Below, piece after piece: positions 11,342-20,454 of a stretch of DNA of 64,000 nt. Location of the stretch: positions 2,553,501-2,617,500 of the forward strand of contig NZ_BTFW01000001.1 in assembly GCF_033242265.1 (NCBI RefSeq), written 5' to 3'. The translations under genes and the position numbers were made by a program. Each line of letters begins with the position of its first letter. Position 1 is the first letter of the stretch. Source of the DNA: Novosphingobium sp. IK01. GTDB lineage: Bacteria > Pseudomonadota > Alphaproteobacteria > Sphingomonadales > Sphingomonadaceae. The notes beneath the pieces were generated by a model. The model was not told where the DNA came from, made no database searches, and saw nothing but the letters and a program-made list of their open reading frames with translations.

Positions 11342-14110
11342 ATGACCAACCAGCGCGACTATCGAGCCACCGTCTTCCTGCCGAAGACCGATTTCCCGAT
11401 GAAGGCCGGACTCCCCCAGAAGGAGCCGGGTATTCTTGCGCGCTGGCAGGAGGAAGACATTTACGGTCAGGTGCGCGCCGCGCGCGCGGGCCGTGAAAAG
11501 TTCATCCTCCACGATGGCCCGCCCTATGCCAATGGCGACATGCATATTGGCCATGCCCTCAACCATATCCTCAAGGACATGGTCGTGCGCACCCAGACCC
11601 TCTTGGGCAAGGACGCGCCCTATGTTCCGGGCTGGGACTGCCACGGGCTGCCCATCGAATGGAAGGTCGAGGAAGAATACCGCAAGAAGAAGAAGAACAA
11701 GGACGAGGTTCCCCCCAAGGAATTCCGCGCCGAATGCCGCGCCTATGCCCAGAAGTGGGTGGACGTGCAGCGCGAGCAGTTGAAGCGCCTTGGCATCAAC
11801 GCGGCCTGGGATCGCCCGTACCTGACGATGGATTTTCAGGCCGAGGCGACCATCGTTGGCGAACTTTTGAAGTTTGCCGAGAGCGGCCAGCTCTATCGCG
11901 GCGCCAAGCCGGTGATGTGGAGCCCGGTCGAAAAGACCGCGCTGGCCGAGGCCGAAGTGGAATACGAGGACATCGTTTCCACCCAGATCGACGTGGCCTT
12001 TGAAATCACCGCGTCTGCCGTGCCCGAACTGGTCGGCGCCTATGCGGTGATCTGGACGACGACCCCGTGGACGATCCCCGTCAACCAGGCGCTCGCCTAT
12101 GGGCCCGAGGTTGACTACGTGCTGGTGGCCGTGGGCGACAAGCGCGTGCTGCTCGCCGCCCCGCTCGCGGGCGAAGCGGCCAAGCGCTATGGCGTCGAAC
12201 TGGCCGCCCCGCTGTGGGAGGGCAAGGGCGCGGATCTGGCCGGCACCATCGCGCGCCATCCGATGCACGCGCTGGGCGGCTTCTTTGCCGAGCCGCGCCC
12301 GCTGCTTGCGGGTGATTTCGTCACCACCGAAAGCGGTACCGGCCTTGTCCACATGGCGCCCGACCATGGCGAGGACGACTTCGCGCTGTGCAAGGCCCAT
12401 GGCATCGAGCCCAAGTTCGCCGTGATGGGCGATGGCAAGTATCGCGAGGACTGGGGCTGGCTCGGCGGTCAGGGCAGCGTGATCAACCCCAAGTTCAATG
12501 CGCCCGATGGGCCGATCTGTTCGGCGCTGGCCGAAGTGGGCGCTCTGCTGGCGGCGAGCGCCGACTACAAGCATTCCTACCCGCATTCGTGGCGCTCGAA
12601 GGCCAAGGTGATCTTCCGCTGCACGCCCCAGTGGTTCGTGCCGATGGATCAGGCCCGCGAGGGCGGCACCTTGCGCGAAAAGGCCGTTAAGGCGATCGCG
12701 GATACGCGCTTCGTCCCCGAAAAGGGCCGCAACCGCATCGGCGCGATGGTGGAGGGGCGCCCGGACTGGGTGCTTTCGCGCCAGCGCGCCTGGGGCGTGC
12801 CGATCACCCTGTTCGTCAATCGCCAGACCGGCCAGTATCTGGCTGACCCCGAAGTCAACGCCCGCATCATCGCGGGCGTGCGCGCCGAGGGTGTCGACGC
12901 GTGGGACGACGAGCGCGCGCAGGACTATCTGGGCGAGGCCTACAAGCTCGACGACTACGAGCGCGTGACCGACATTCTCGATGTCTGGTTCGATTCGGGT
13001 TCGACCCATGCTTTCGTGCTCGAATCGGGCCGCTGGCCCGAGCTGAGCTGGCCTGCCAACCTCTATCTTGAAGGCTCGGACCAGCATCGCGGCTGGTTCC
13101 AGTCCTCGCTGCTCGAAAGCTGCGCCACGCGCGGTCGCGCGCCCTATGACGCCATCCTGACCCACGGCTTCACGATGGACGCCAAGGGCATGAAGATGTC
13201 GAAGAGCCTGGGCAACACGATCAGCCCGCTCGACCTCATGCGCGACTATGGTGCCGACATTTTGCGTCTGTGGGCGCTCTCGGTCGATTTCACCGAGGAC
13301 CACCGCATCGGCAAGGAGATCCTGGCGGGCGTTGCCGACCAGTATCGCAAGCTGCGCAACACGTTCCGCTATCTGCTGGGCGCGCTCGACGGCTTTGGCG
13401 AGGACGAGCGCCTGCCCGTGGCCGAGATGCCCGAGCTGGAACAGTACATGCTGGCCCGCCTGAACGGGCTCGACGCCACGCTGCGCCAGGCCGTCGCGGA
13501 CTTCGATTTCAATACGTATGTCCGCGCGCTCAGCGAGTTCTGCAACGAAGACCTCTCGGCCTTCTTCTTCGATATCCGCAAGGACAGCCTCTATTGCGAC
13601 GCGCCCGCCGATCCCCGGCGCCGTGCCTATCGCACCGTGCTCGACACGCTGTTCCATGCCCTCGTGCGCTATGCCGCGCCGGTCATGGTCTTCACGGCGG
13701 AAGAAGTCTGGCAGAGCCGTTATGCCGGGGCTTCGGTCCACTTGCTCGAATGGCCCGAGCTTCCCGCCGTCAGCGTCGACGGGACGCAGTGGGATGCGCT
13801 GCGCGCGCTGCGCACGAGCGTCAACGAGGCGATCGAGCCGCTGCGCCGCGAAAAGGTGCTGGGTTCGGGCCTCGAAGCGCGGGTGACGGTGCCCGCCGAT
13901 GCGCCCGAAGCGCCCGCCAGCATCGCGGGCGGTCTGGCCGAACTGTTCATCACTGCCGCCGTCGTGCGCGGGGAGAGCCTTGGCGTCGAGCGCACGCAGG
14001 ACGCCAAGTGTGGCCGTTGCTGGCGCCACCTGCCCGAAGTGTCGGAAGACGGCGCGCTGTGTGGCCGCTGCGAGGACGTGGTGGCCGCGCAGGATGAGGC
14101 GGCTGCATGA
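11342..14110 (+). CDS. ileS: Isoleucyl-tRNA synthetase
   Basis: 922 residues, the normal size for bacterial IleRS. The class I motif HIGHALNHILKD (HIGH) lies near residue 71 and KMSKSLGN near 617. The editing domain carries TTTPWTIPVNQALAYGP, and a C-terminal zinc finger has the spacing CGRC...CGRC. It charges tRNA-Ile and edits valine. The stop overlaps the lspA start by 4 bases (ATGA), an ileS-lspA arrangement found in many bacteria. Confidence 0.97.
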   Translation: MTNQRDYRATVFLPKTDFPMKAGLPQKEPGILARWQEEDIYGQVRAARAGREKFILHDGPPYANGDMHIGHALNHILKDMVVRTQTLLGKDAPYVPGWDCHGLPIEWKVEEEYRKKKKNKDEVPPKEFRAECRAYAQKWVDVQREQLKRLGINAAWDRPYLTMDFQAEATIVGELLKFAESGQLYRGAKPVMWSPVEKTALAEAEVEYEDIVSTQIDVAFEITASAVPELVGAYAVIWTTTPWTIPVNQALAYGPEVDYVLVAVGDKRVLLAAPLAGEAAKRYGVELAAPLWEGKGADLAGTIARHPMHALGGFFAEPRPLLAGDFVTTESGTGLVHMAPDHGEDDFALCKAHGIEPKFAVMGDGKYREDWGWLGGQGSVINPKFNAPDGPICSALAEVGALLAASADYKHSYPHSWRSKAKVIFRCTPQWFVPMDQAREGGTLREKAVKAIADTRFVPEKGRNRIGAMVEGRPDWVLSRQRAWGVPITLFVNRQTGQYLADPEVNARIIAGVRAEGVDAWDDERAQDYLGEAYKLDDYERVTDILDVWFDSGSTHAFVLESGRWPELSWPANLYLEGSDQHRGWFQSSLLESCATRGRAPYDAILTHGFTMDAKGMKMSKSLGNTISPLDLMRDYGADILRLWALSVDFTEDHRIGKEILAGVADQYRKLRNTFRYLLGALDGFGEDERLPVAEMPELEQYMLARLNGLDATLRQAVADFDFNTYVRALSEFCNEDLSAFFFDIRKDSLYCDAPADPRRRAYRTVLDTLFHALVRYAAPVMVFTAEEVWQSRYAGASVHLLEWPELPAVSVDGTQWDALRALRTSVNEAIEPLRREKVLGSGLEARVTVPADAPEAPASIAGGLAELFITAAVVRGESLGVERTQDAKCGRCWRHLPEVSEDGALCGRCEDVVAAQDEAAA

Positions 14111-14628
14111 GCCTGCTGACCCGTGAGCGCCTGATCGGCTTCGCGCTGGCGCTGGTCACGTTCGGGCTGGACCGTGGGGTCAAGGCCTGGGTGGCCGGGC
14201 CCCTCGCGCTGGCCGAGCGCGGGCCGATTGCGGTGACCGGGTTCTTCAACTTGCGCTGGACGCAGAATCTGGGCGTTTCGCTCGGTCTGTTCAGCGCGAG
14301 TTCGAGCGAGGGCAAGCTGGCGCTGCTGGCGATGACCGGGCTTCTGGCGCTGGGTGTCTTCGTGTGGATGATGCGCGAAAAGGTGCAGGGCGAACTGCTC
14401 GCGCTGGCGCTCGTGCTGGGCGGGGCGCTGGGCAATATCTATGACCGGTTCATGCGCGGCTATGTGATCGACTATGCCGATCTGCATTTTGGCGAATGGC
14501 GTCCGTTCCTCATTTTCAATCTGGCCGACGTGGCCATCTCTCTGGGCGTGCTGATCCTGCTTGCCCGCTCGCTGATTTCGCGCGAAAAGCCCGCATCGGG
14601 CATGCCCAGCCCTTCGGAGACCCATTGA
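14107..14628 (+). CDS. lspA: Lipoprotein signal peptidase (signal peptidase II)
   Basis: 173 residues with four hydrophobic segments. The two catalytic aspartates fall in GNIYDRFMRGYVIDY (GNxxDR) and FNLADVAIS (FNxAD). RWTQNLGVSLGLF matches the conserved N/G/F strand of the family. It cleaves prolipoprotein signal peptides after Lgt has modified the cysteine, and both Lgt (56.0 kb) and several lipoproteins are in this window. Its TGA overlaps the ATG of the next gene (TGATG). Confidence 0.95.
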   Translation: MSLLTRERLIGFALALVTFGLDRGVKAWVAGPLALAERGPIAVTGFFNLRWTQNLGVSLGLFSASSSEGKLALLAMTGLLALGVFVWMMREKVQGELLALALVLGGALGNIYDRFMRGYVIDYADLHFGEWRPFLIFNLADVAISLGVLILLARSLISREKPASGMPSPSETH

Positions 14629-15041
14629 TGCGCAAAGCCGTTGCCCTCGCCACTCTCGTTTCGGCCGGGAGCCTGCTGGCTGCGTGCAGCACGAACAGTT
14701 CGCTGTTCAACCATGCGCGTCCCGACGAATTCGCGGTGAGCCGTCAGGCCCCGCTGGTGGTTCCGCCCGATTTTTCGCTGGTTCCGCCCAACCCCGGCGC
14801 ACCGCGCCCGCAGGACGTGGATTCCTCGCGTCAGGCGCTCGATGTCCTGTTCGGCGGGCCGGCCCCGCGCAGCGCGATCGAGACCGACACGCTGGGCAAG
14901 GCGGGCGCATCGGCGGCTGCCATCCGCAGCACCGTGGGCGATCCGCAGACCAGGACCATCGCCAAGGGTTCGCAGGTCCGCGATATTCTCGCCGCCCCGC
15001 AGGGGGATGGCGCCGAAGCGCACGCCTCGATTCCGGGCTGA
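14628..15041 (+). CDS. DUF3035-type small lipoprotein
   Basis: 137 residues. It has a lipoprotein signal with lipobox LLAAC (Cys about residue 20), then a low-complexity region with RPDEFAVSRQAPLVVPPDFSL, which is the recognisable core of DUF3035 proteins found after lspA in alphaproteobacteria. The rest is rich in Ala, Pro and Gly with no catalytic motif. The start overlaps the lspA stop, so it is the third gene of ileS-lspA-DUF3035. The function is unknown; an envelope role is inferred from the lipid anchor. A terminator follows. Confidence 0.82.
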   Translation: MRKAVALATLVSAGSLLAACSTNSSLFNHARPDEFAVSRQAPLVVPPDFSLVPPNPGAPRPQDVDSSRQALDVLFGGPAPRSAIETDTLGKAGASAAAIRSTVGDPQTRTIAKGSQVRDILAAPQGDGAEAHASIPG

Positions 15042-15100
15042 CCCTTTTGGGCTGATCCCGGATGGGGCCTCGCGCCCGATTTGTCAGCTTTTGTTTCCTG

Positions 15101-15131
15101 AAAGCCCGCCGGTGATCCCGGCGGGCTTTCT
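15101..15131 (+). terminator. Rho-independent terminator of the ileS operon
   Basis: A perfect 12-bp stem, AAAGCCCGCCGG (15101-15112) with CCGGCGGGCTTT (15118-15129), and a 5-base loop. It ends in TTTC after the last gene of the operon. Confidence 0.85.
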
Positions 15132-15199
15132 TCATCGTGCGTTTATGTGCGCGATGGCCTCAATGGGGGCACGAGAAAGGCCGCTTGCGCCTTCCCAAT

Positions 15200-15217
15200 G
15201 AAACGTTATATCATTTC
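15200..15217. promoter_or_regulatory. Zur-like operator ahead of the ZnuD-like receptor
   Basis: GAAACGTTATATCATTTC is an imperfect 18-bp palindrome. The outer GAAA/TTTC arms match exactly and an AT-rich TTATA core sits at the centre. This resembles the alphaproteobacterial Zur box (consensus of the type GAAATGTTATA-n-TATAACATTTC). It lies about 110 bases before the start of a receptor that itself resembles ZnuD, which supports zinc control. Confidence 0.55.
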
Positions 15218-15327
15218 AGAATTGACCGAGGGCCATGCTTGGCCCGGTGCATCGGCGCGTGGATGGCGCGGGTGCGCCGGGGGCCAGTTTGGGTGCCAGT
15301 GTGGGTGGTCATGGAGGAGATTTCTTG

Positions 15328-17370
15328 ATGCGTTCGATTTTGATGCGGGGCTGTGCGTCGCTGGCCGTCGTGGTGGCTGTCGCCGCTGTTCCCGGCCTTG
15401 CTCTGGCCGACAGCCCGGCGCCTGCTGATGCGGGCTCCGATGTGCCGGTTCACACCGGGCCTGCCGCCGCGCCGATCGTGGTGACGGCCACGCCCTTTGG
15501 CCACACCACCGACGAAACGCCCACGATCTCCGTCCACATCGATGCCGAGCAGATCTCGCGCGCGGGCGGCGCCAGCATCGCCGATGCGCTGCGCGACACG
15601 CCGGGGATCTCGGTCAGCGGCTTTGCCACCGGGGCCAGCCGCCCGATCATTCGCGGCATGGATGCCACCCGCGTCCGCCTGCTCGAAGATGGCACCTCCA
15701 GCTCCGACGTCTCGGACATCGGGCCTGACCACGGCATTCCCATCGATCCGCTCTCGGCCCGCTCGATCGAGGTCGTGCGCGGGGCGGCCACGTTGCGCTA
15801 TGGCAGCCAGGCCATCGGCGGCGTGGTCAACACGATCAACAACCGCGTGCCGATGAGCCTGCCCAAGGAGACGATCTCGGCAGAGGCCAGCTCGTCGTAC
15901 ACGACCGTCAACAAGGGCGCCGAAGTGGCGGGGCTCGTCGATGGCAAGGCCGGGCAGTTCGCGCTCCATGCCGATGCCTTCTGGCGCACGACCGACAACT
16001 ACGACACGCCCGACGGCACCCAGCAGAATTCGTGGTTCCACGGCTGGGGCGGCTCGCTGGGCGGGTCCTATTTCCTGGGCGATGGCAAGAGCCACATGGG
16101 GCTGGCGGTCACGCACTACGATTCGCAATATGGCGTGCCGAGCGACACCACCTACATCGACATGCGCCAGACCAAGGTGATGAGCCGCAACAGCTTCGAT
16201 CTGGGCACCGGCCTGCTCAAGGCGCTGACGCTCGACGGCTCCTATGGCGATTACAAGCACTCGGAAAAGAATCCCGACGGCTCGATCAACTCTACCTTCA
16301 AGAACAAGGAATGGAACGGGCGCGGCGAGCTGCTGTTCAACGCGCTCGGGCCGGTGCGCAACACGGCGCTGGGCGTCGAATATATCAACCGCAAGTTCCA
16401 GGGGCTGGGCGAGGCGACCGACTACCTGTCGCCGGCCACCAACGAATCGATTGCCGGCTACCTGTTCAGCGAGATCCAGCTCGCCTCGCGCTTCCATGTC
16501 GAGGCCAGTGGCCGTGTCGAACATGCCCACATCACCGGCACTCCGGCCGACGACCGCTTTACCTCGCGCGATTTCACGCCGCTGAGCGGGGCCATCGGCG
16601 CGCTCTACGAGCCGATCACCGGGGTCAAGCTGGGCCTCAACTTTTCGAGCACGGGCCGCGCGCCCGCGCTTACCGAACTGTTCGCGCGCGGCGCCCACGA
16701 TGGCCCGCAGACGTTCGAGATGGGCGATGCGAACCTCAAGGTCGAGCGCGCCAATTCGCTTGAGGCGAGCCTGCGCGTACACGAGGGCGGTTTCCGCCTG
16801 ACCGGTTCGATCTACTCGACGTGGTTCCGCAACTATATCTATGGCGACCTGACCGGGCGCACCTGCGACGATGCCGGGGTCTGCGCGGTGGGCGGCGATG
16901 GCGAATTGCGCGAGCTGTTCTATCGCCAGCAGGGCGCGCACTTCCGGGGCTTGGAAGGCCAGATCGAGCAGGTCCTGACCAAGACGGCCGAGGGTACGTT
17001 CTCGGCCAAGGTGCTGGGTGACTATACCCGCGCCACGCTCGACGATGGCAACAACGTGCCGCGCATCCCGCCCTATCGCGTGGGGGGCGGGTTCACCTGG
17101 GAAGGCCGCAAGATGGACGCGGGGATGACCCTCATCCACTATGGCCGACAGGACAAGGCCGGGCTCTTCGATACGCCCACGCCCGGCTACAATTCGCTGA
17201 GCATGAATCTGGCCTGGCGCCCGTTCACGCGCCGTCCGGGGGTCGAGTTCTCGGTGATCGGCCAGAACCTGACCGACGATACCCAGCGTCTGGCCACGGC
17301 CCTCAACAAGGATCTGGTGGTCATGCCCGGCCGGTCGGTCCGGTTCGTGATCAAGGTTGCCACACTCTAA
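15328..17370 (+). CDS. TonB-dependent outer-membrane receptor, ZnuD-like (probable zinc uptake)
   Basis: 680 residues from the ATG at 15328, with a GGAGGAGA ribosome-binding site 7 bases upstream. A signal peptide ends near ALA-D (about residue 28). The TonB box region is APIVVTATP. The plug domain reads PIIRGMDATRVRLLEDG, then SSSDVSDIGPDHGIPIDPLS and RYGSQAIGGVVNTINNRVP. These segments closely match the plug of ZnuD-type zinc receptors. The barrel ends in an aromatic-rich strand and the last residues RFVIKVATL. With the Zur-like box upstream, zinc is the likely cargo, although haem has also been reported for this family. It depends on the TonB-ExbBD module at 47-50 kb or another one. Confidence 0.85.
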   Translation: MRSILMRGCASLAVVVAVAAVPGLALADSPAPADAGSDVPVHTGPAAAPIVVTATPFGHTTDETPTISVHIDAEQISRAGGASIADALRDTPGISVSGFATGASRPIIRGMDATRVRLLEDGTSSSDVSDIGPDHGIPIDPLSARSIEVVRGAATLRYGSQAIGGVVNTINNRVPMSLPKETISAEASSSYTTVNKGAEVAGLVDGKAGQFALHADAFWRTTDNYDTPDGTQQNSWFHGWGGSLGGSYFLGDGKSHMGLAVTHYDSQYGVPSDTTYIDMRQTKVMSRNSFDLGTGLLKALTLDGSYGDYKHSEKNPDGSINSTFKNKEWNGRGELLFNALGPVRNTALGVEYINRKFQGLGEATDYLSPATNESIAGYLFSEIQLASRFHVEASGRVEHAHITGTPADDRFTSRDFTPLSGAIGALYEPITGVKLGLNFSSTGRAPALTELFARGAHDGPQTFEMGDANLKVERANSLEASLRVHEGGFRLTGSIYSTWFRNYIYGDLTGRTCDDAGVCAVGGDGELRELFYRQQGAHFRGLEGQIEQVLTKTAEGTFSAKVLGDYTRATLDDGNNVPRIPPYRVGGGFTWEGRKMDAGMTLIHYGRQDKAGLFDTPTPGYNSLSMNLAWRPFTRRPGVEFSVIGQNLTDDTQRLATALNKDLVVMPGRSVRFVIKVATL

Positions 17371-17697
17371 AAATTCGATGGAATTGTGACAGTGCCGCGC
17401 GTCGGTGGCCCGTTCGGAAACGGGCTGCCGGCGCGTTTCTGTATCGGGCCTGTCGGGCGCGAAGGGCAATTTTTTCCAAATTATATATGGTCTTGTGCGT
17501 GAGTGACATGGCGCGCGCAGGGTCGAGAATACCCCTCCGGTTTTGTGACAGCGAATCACCCCTGATGTCACTGGGCTGCAATAATCGACCGATAGTGGCC
17601 CGCCTATCGGAAGACACCGGACATCAAACGATACGTGATGCCAAAAATCGGGTGGGGGCGAGACGGATCGCCTTCCCTCGTCTCGGAGGGTTAAGAC
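17371..17697. other. Intergenic gap between two receptor genes
   Basis: No protein gene. A hairpin follows the first receptor (17396-17435). An AT-rich tract lies at 17470-17490. GTGAC(A) motifs recur: GTGACA at 17386, 17503 and 17545, and its complement TGTCAC at 17576, suggesting regulator half-sites. The ribosome-binding site of the second receptor is CGGAGGG at 17684-17690. Confidence 0.4.
17396..17440 (+). terminator. GC-rich hairpin after the ZnuD-like gene
   Basis: An inner stem GCCCGTT/AACGGGC (17408-17414 with 17419-17425) sits inside a weaker outer CGCG...CGCG pairing and is followed by TTTCT. This is a plausible but weak terminator. Confidence 0.5.
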
Positions 17698-20103
17698 GTG
17701 ACATTCAAGAGGGCCATTCTCGCCATGCCGCTTCCGGCTGTGGCGCTGTTCCATGCCGGCATCGCGATGGCTGCTGATGCAGCACCTGCCGCTGCGGCAG
17801 ACGCTGCCTCCGAAGCTGCTCCCGAAGCCGCCCAGGGCTCGCGTCTCGACGAAATCGTCGTGACCGCCACCAAGCGTGAAACCAACCTTCAGAAGACGCC
17901 GGTCGCCATTTCGGTGATCGACGACAAGATCATCGCTGATCGTCACATCCAGAGCCTGCTCGACCTGGCCGATGGTGGCGTCCCCTCGCTGCGCGTGGCC
18001 ACCTTCGAAGCCCGCCAGTCGGCGCTGACCATCGGTATCCGCGGCATCGTGCCCTTCGACCAGAACCAGACCGCCCGCGACAGCGGCGTTGGTGTCTACA
18101 TCGACGGCGTCTACCTCGCCCGTTCGCAGGGCCTGAACGCCGCCCTGTTCGACGTGCAGCGCATCGAAGTTCTCAAGGGGCCGCAGGGCACCCTGTTCGG
18201 CCGCAACACCGAAGGCGGCGCGCTTTCGATCGTGACGCGCGACCCGAGCGGCGTGTTCGGTGGCCGCGTGACCGCCGGCGTTGGCAACTACGGCAGCCAC
18301 AACGTCGAAGGCCACATCGACCTTCCCGAATTCCACAACATCTCGATCAAGATCGACGGTGTGCACCAGCACCAGGATCCCACCGTGCTCAACCCGCTCG
18401 CGGGGCAGGCTGGCTGGAACCAGTACAACCGCACCGGTGGCCGCGTTTCGGCCAAGTGGGCGCCGATCCCGGCGTTCTCGGCCATCCTGACCTATGACAA
18501 GGCCAAGGACGAGAACACCCCGAACTACAGCCAGCTGATCAACTACAACCCCAAGAACCTGCCGGTTGCCACGCTGGCCCAGATCGCGGCCAACGGCAAC
18601 AAGCTGCCCTCGGGCATGATCGCGCCGCTTTCGCCGCTGGTGGTGGTGAGCGGGGGTGACCGCATGCGCGTGGCCGACATCGGCGTGCCGCAGCAGCCCA
18701 GCGTCGACCGCACCGAAGGCACCTCGCTGCGCATGCACTACCAGCTTGCGCCGCACCTCGACTTGCGCTCGATCACCGCGTGGCGCACCGTCTCGACCGA
18801 CCAGTGGGACAACTCGGGCGGCGCCCACCGCACCGTGTTCCTGCCCAACACCAACTTCAGCCGCTACAGCCTTTCCTACCTGAACCAGCGCCAGTTCAGC
18901 CAGGAACTCCAGCTGGTCGGCAGCTTCCCGCAGTTCGACTACGTTCTGGGTGGCTACTACTTCAACGAACGCGCCCAGGAACAGGCCTCGACGCCTTCGT
19001 CGAACCGCTGGAACGGGGACGGCACCGGCTACACGATCAACAGCGAAACGGTCGTCGGTCCGGTCACTTCGGGCAACCAGGGCTGGGCGATTGGCCAGCA
19101 GTTCCTCCAGCGCGCCAGCGTGGCCTATGCCAAGAGCTATGCCGCGTTCGGTCAGGTCACTTTCACGCCTGACTTCCTGGCCGACAAGTTCCACCTCACC
19201 GTCGGTGGCCGCTACACCAGTGATCGCCGCCACGGCACGCTCTACCTGGTTCAGGGCAAGGCCTCGAACTTCCTGTTCCGCGAGAACGTGAGCCGCTTCG
19301 ACCCGCTGTTCGTGGCTGCCGTCGATGTGACCGACACCGTCAACGTCTACGCCAAGTACTCGACCGGCTACCGCGCCGGTGGCGCCAACGACCGCTCGCA
19401 GACGTTCAGCTCGTTCGGGCCCGAAGTGGTGCGTTCGTATGAAATCGGCAGCAAGATGGACCTCTTCGACCATCACGTCCGCCTGAACCTGGCCGGCTAC
19501 ATGATGGATCGCCGTGGCACCCAGACCGACTTCGACAACGTCGACATCAACCCGGCCAGCCCGACCTACAACCTCCACACCGAAGAAACCCGCAACGCGC
19601 CCGGCACGTCGCGCATCCGCGGTGTGGAAGCCGATATCACCGTGCGCCCGGTCGCCGGCCTGACGCTGGCGGGCTCGTATGCCTATACCTACACGCACAT
19701 TCCGGCGACGGCGAACCCGTTCCTGAACAACGCGCTCTATCAGGTCTACACCGTCTATACGCCTGAGAACGCGGCTTCGGGCTCGATCGACTATGCCCTG
19801 CCGATCGGTCATGAAGGGGCCGAGGCGCGCCTGCACCTCGACGCCAACTATGCCTCGTCGCAGTACAGCTTCCAGAACGAACCGGTGAAGACCGACTCGA
19901 GCTTCGTGGTCAATGGCCGCATCTCGCTCGCTTCGGTGCCGATGAAGGGCGACACCAAGGCCACCTTCGGCTTCTGGGTGCGCAACCTGTTCGACACCAC
20001 CTACATCTACCGTCGTTCGGCGGCGAACGCCTCGTCGCTGGGTGATTATGGCAACTTCAACCCGCCGCGTACGTTCGGTGGCGAAGTCCAGATCTCGTTC
20101 TGA
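17698..20103 (+). CDS. TonB-dependent receptor, probably highly expressed
   Basis: 801 residues from the GTG at 17698, which has GGAGGG 7 bases upstream. A signal peptide ends near AMA-A (about residue 25), then an Ala/Glu-rich linker leads to the TonB box LDEIVVTATKRETNLQKTP. This is the start typical of the large sphingomonad receptor group used for plant-derived, aromatic or siderophore substrates. The plug has GIGIRGI-like repeats and VEVLKGPQGTLFGRNT-type sequence (here IEVLKGPQGTLFGRNTEGGA). The C-terminal strand ends PRTFGGEVQISF with a terminal Phe. Codons such as GGT, CGT and GTT are more frequent than in the neighbours, which suggests strong expression. The substrate cannot be told. 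Confidence 0.88.
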   Translation: MTFKRAILAMPLPAVALFHAGIAMAADAAPAAAADAASEAAPEAAQGSRLDEIVVTATKRETNLQKTPVAISVIDDKIIADRHIQSLLDLADGGVPSLRVATFEARQSALTIGIRGIVPFDQNQTARDSGVGVYIDGVYLARSQGLNAALFDVQRIEVLKGPQGTLFGRNTEGGALSIVTRDPSGVFGGRVTAGVGNYGSHNVEGHIDLPEFHNISIKIDGVHQHQDPTVLNPLAGQAGWNQYNRTGGRVSAKWAPIPAFSAILTYDKAKDENTPNYSQLINYNPKNLPVATLAQIAANGNKLPSGMIAPLSPLVVVSGGDRMRVADIGVPQQPSVDRTEGTSLRMHYQLAPHLDLRSITAWRTVSTDQWDNSGGAHRTVFLPNTNFSRYSLSYLNQRQFSQELQLVGSFPQFDYVLGGYYFNERAQEQASTPSSNRWNGDGTGYTINSETVVGPVTSGNQGWAIGQQFLQRASVAYAKSYAAFGQVTFTPDFLADKFHLTVGGRYTSDRRHGTLYLVQGKASNFLFRENVSRFDPLFVAAVDVTDTVNVYAKYSTGYRAGGANDRSQTFSSFGPEVVRSYEIGSKMDLFDHHVRLNLAGYMMDRRGTQTDFDNVDINPASPTYNLHTEETRNAPGTSRIRGVEADITVRPVAGLTLAGSYAYTYTHIPATANPFLNNALYQVYTVYTPENAASGSIDYALPIGHEGAEARLHLDANYASSQYSFQNEPVKTDSSFVVNGRISLASVPMKGDTKATFGFWVRNLFDTTYIYRRSAANASSLGDYGNFNPPRTFGGEVQISF

Positions 20104-20454
20104 TCCTTACGCGGGTTTCCACCCTGCATCCTGGCGGGCCGTCTCTTTGGGAGGCGGCCCGTTTTTTTGCGTGGAGTGCGCACAGGCCGGGCGACCATGG
20201 CCAAACGGTAATGTTTTGATCACGCCCGAGGAAGCCGGTCTTGCGTAGACCGCTTTCGACGGTGGGCGACCCTGGATCCGTGACGTGACGGTCCCCTGTT
20301 TCGGTTCCGCCAAGTGCTGCCCACCGTCACCCCTGTTTCTTGTGTTAACTTCAAGTCTGTACCTGCCGCCCCCTACGCCCGAGGCGTCCGCCCCTCTTCC
20401 CTGATCGCATCTGATCTGCCAGAGGTCCGCGCACCGAGAGGCGCCCTGTCGACC
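20104..20454. other. Intergenic region after the receptor
   Basis: It contains a strong terminator (20135-20168) and then about 280 bases with no convincing gene. An inverted match GGTGGGC/GCCCACC (around 20259 and 20328) flanks a segment containing GTGACGTGACGG. The next gene could begin as early as 20314 in this frame, but that stretch has poor coding character. Confidence 0.4.
20135..20168 (+). terminator. Rho-independent terminator of the TonB receptor gene
   Basis: A GC-rich stem of the GGGCCGTCT ... GGCGGCCC type with the loop near CTTTGGG is followed by G and seven T residues, about 35 bases after the receptor stop. Confidence 0.8.

Noticed and set aside
17371..17697. Cobalamin or other riboswitch before the second receptor
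   Set aside because: No conserved riboswitch core was recognisable; only short GTGACA repeats and a hairpin are visible.
15211..19836. A very long open frame on the minus strand (about 1540 codons) across both TonB receptor genes
   Set aside because: It is antisense to two well-supported receptors and is an artefact of GC-rich codon use; it has no recognisable domain and no start signals.
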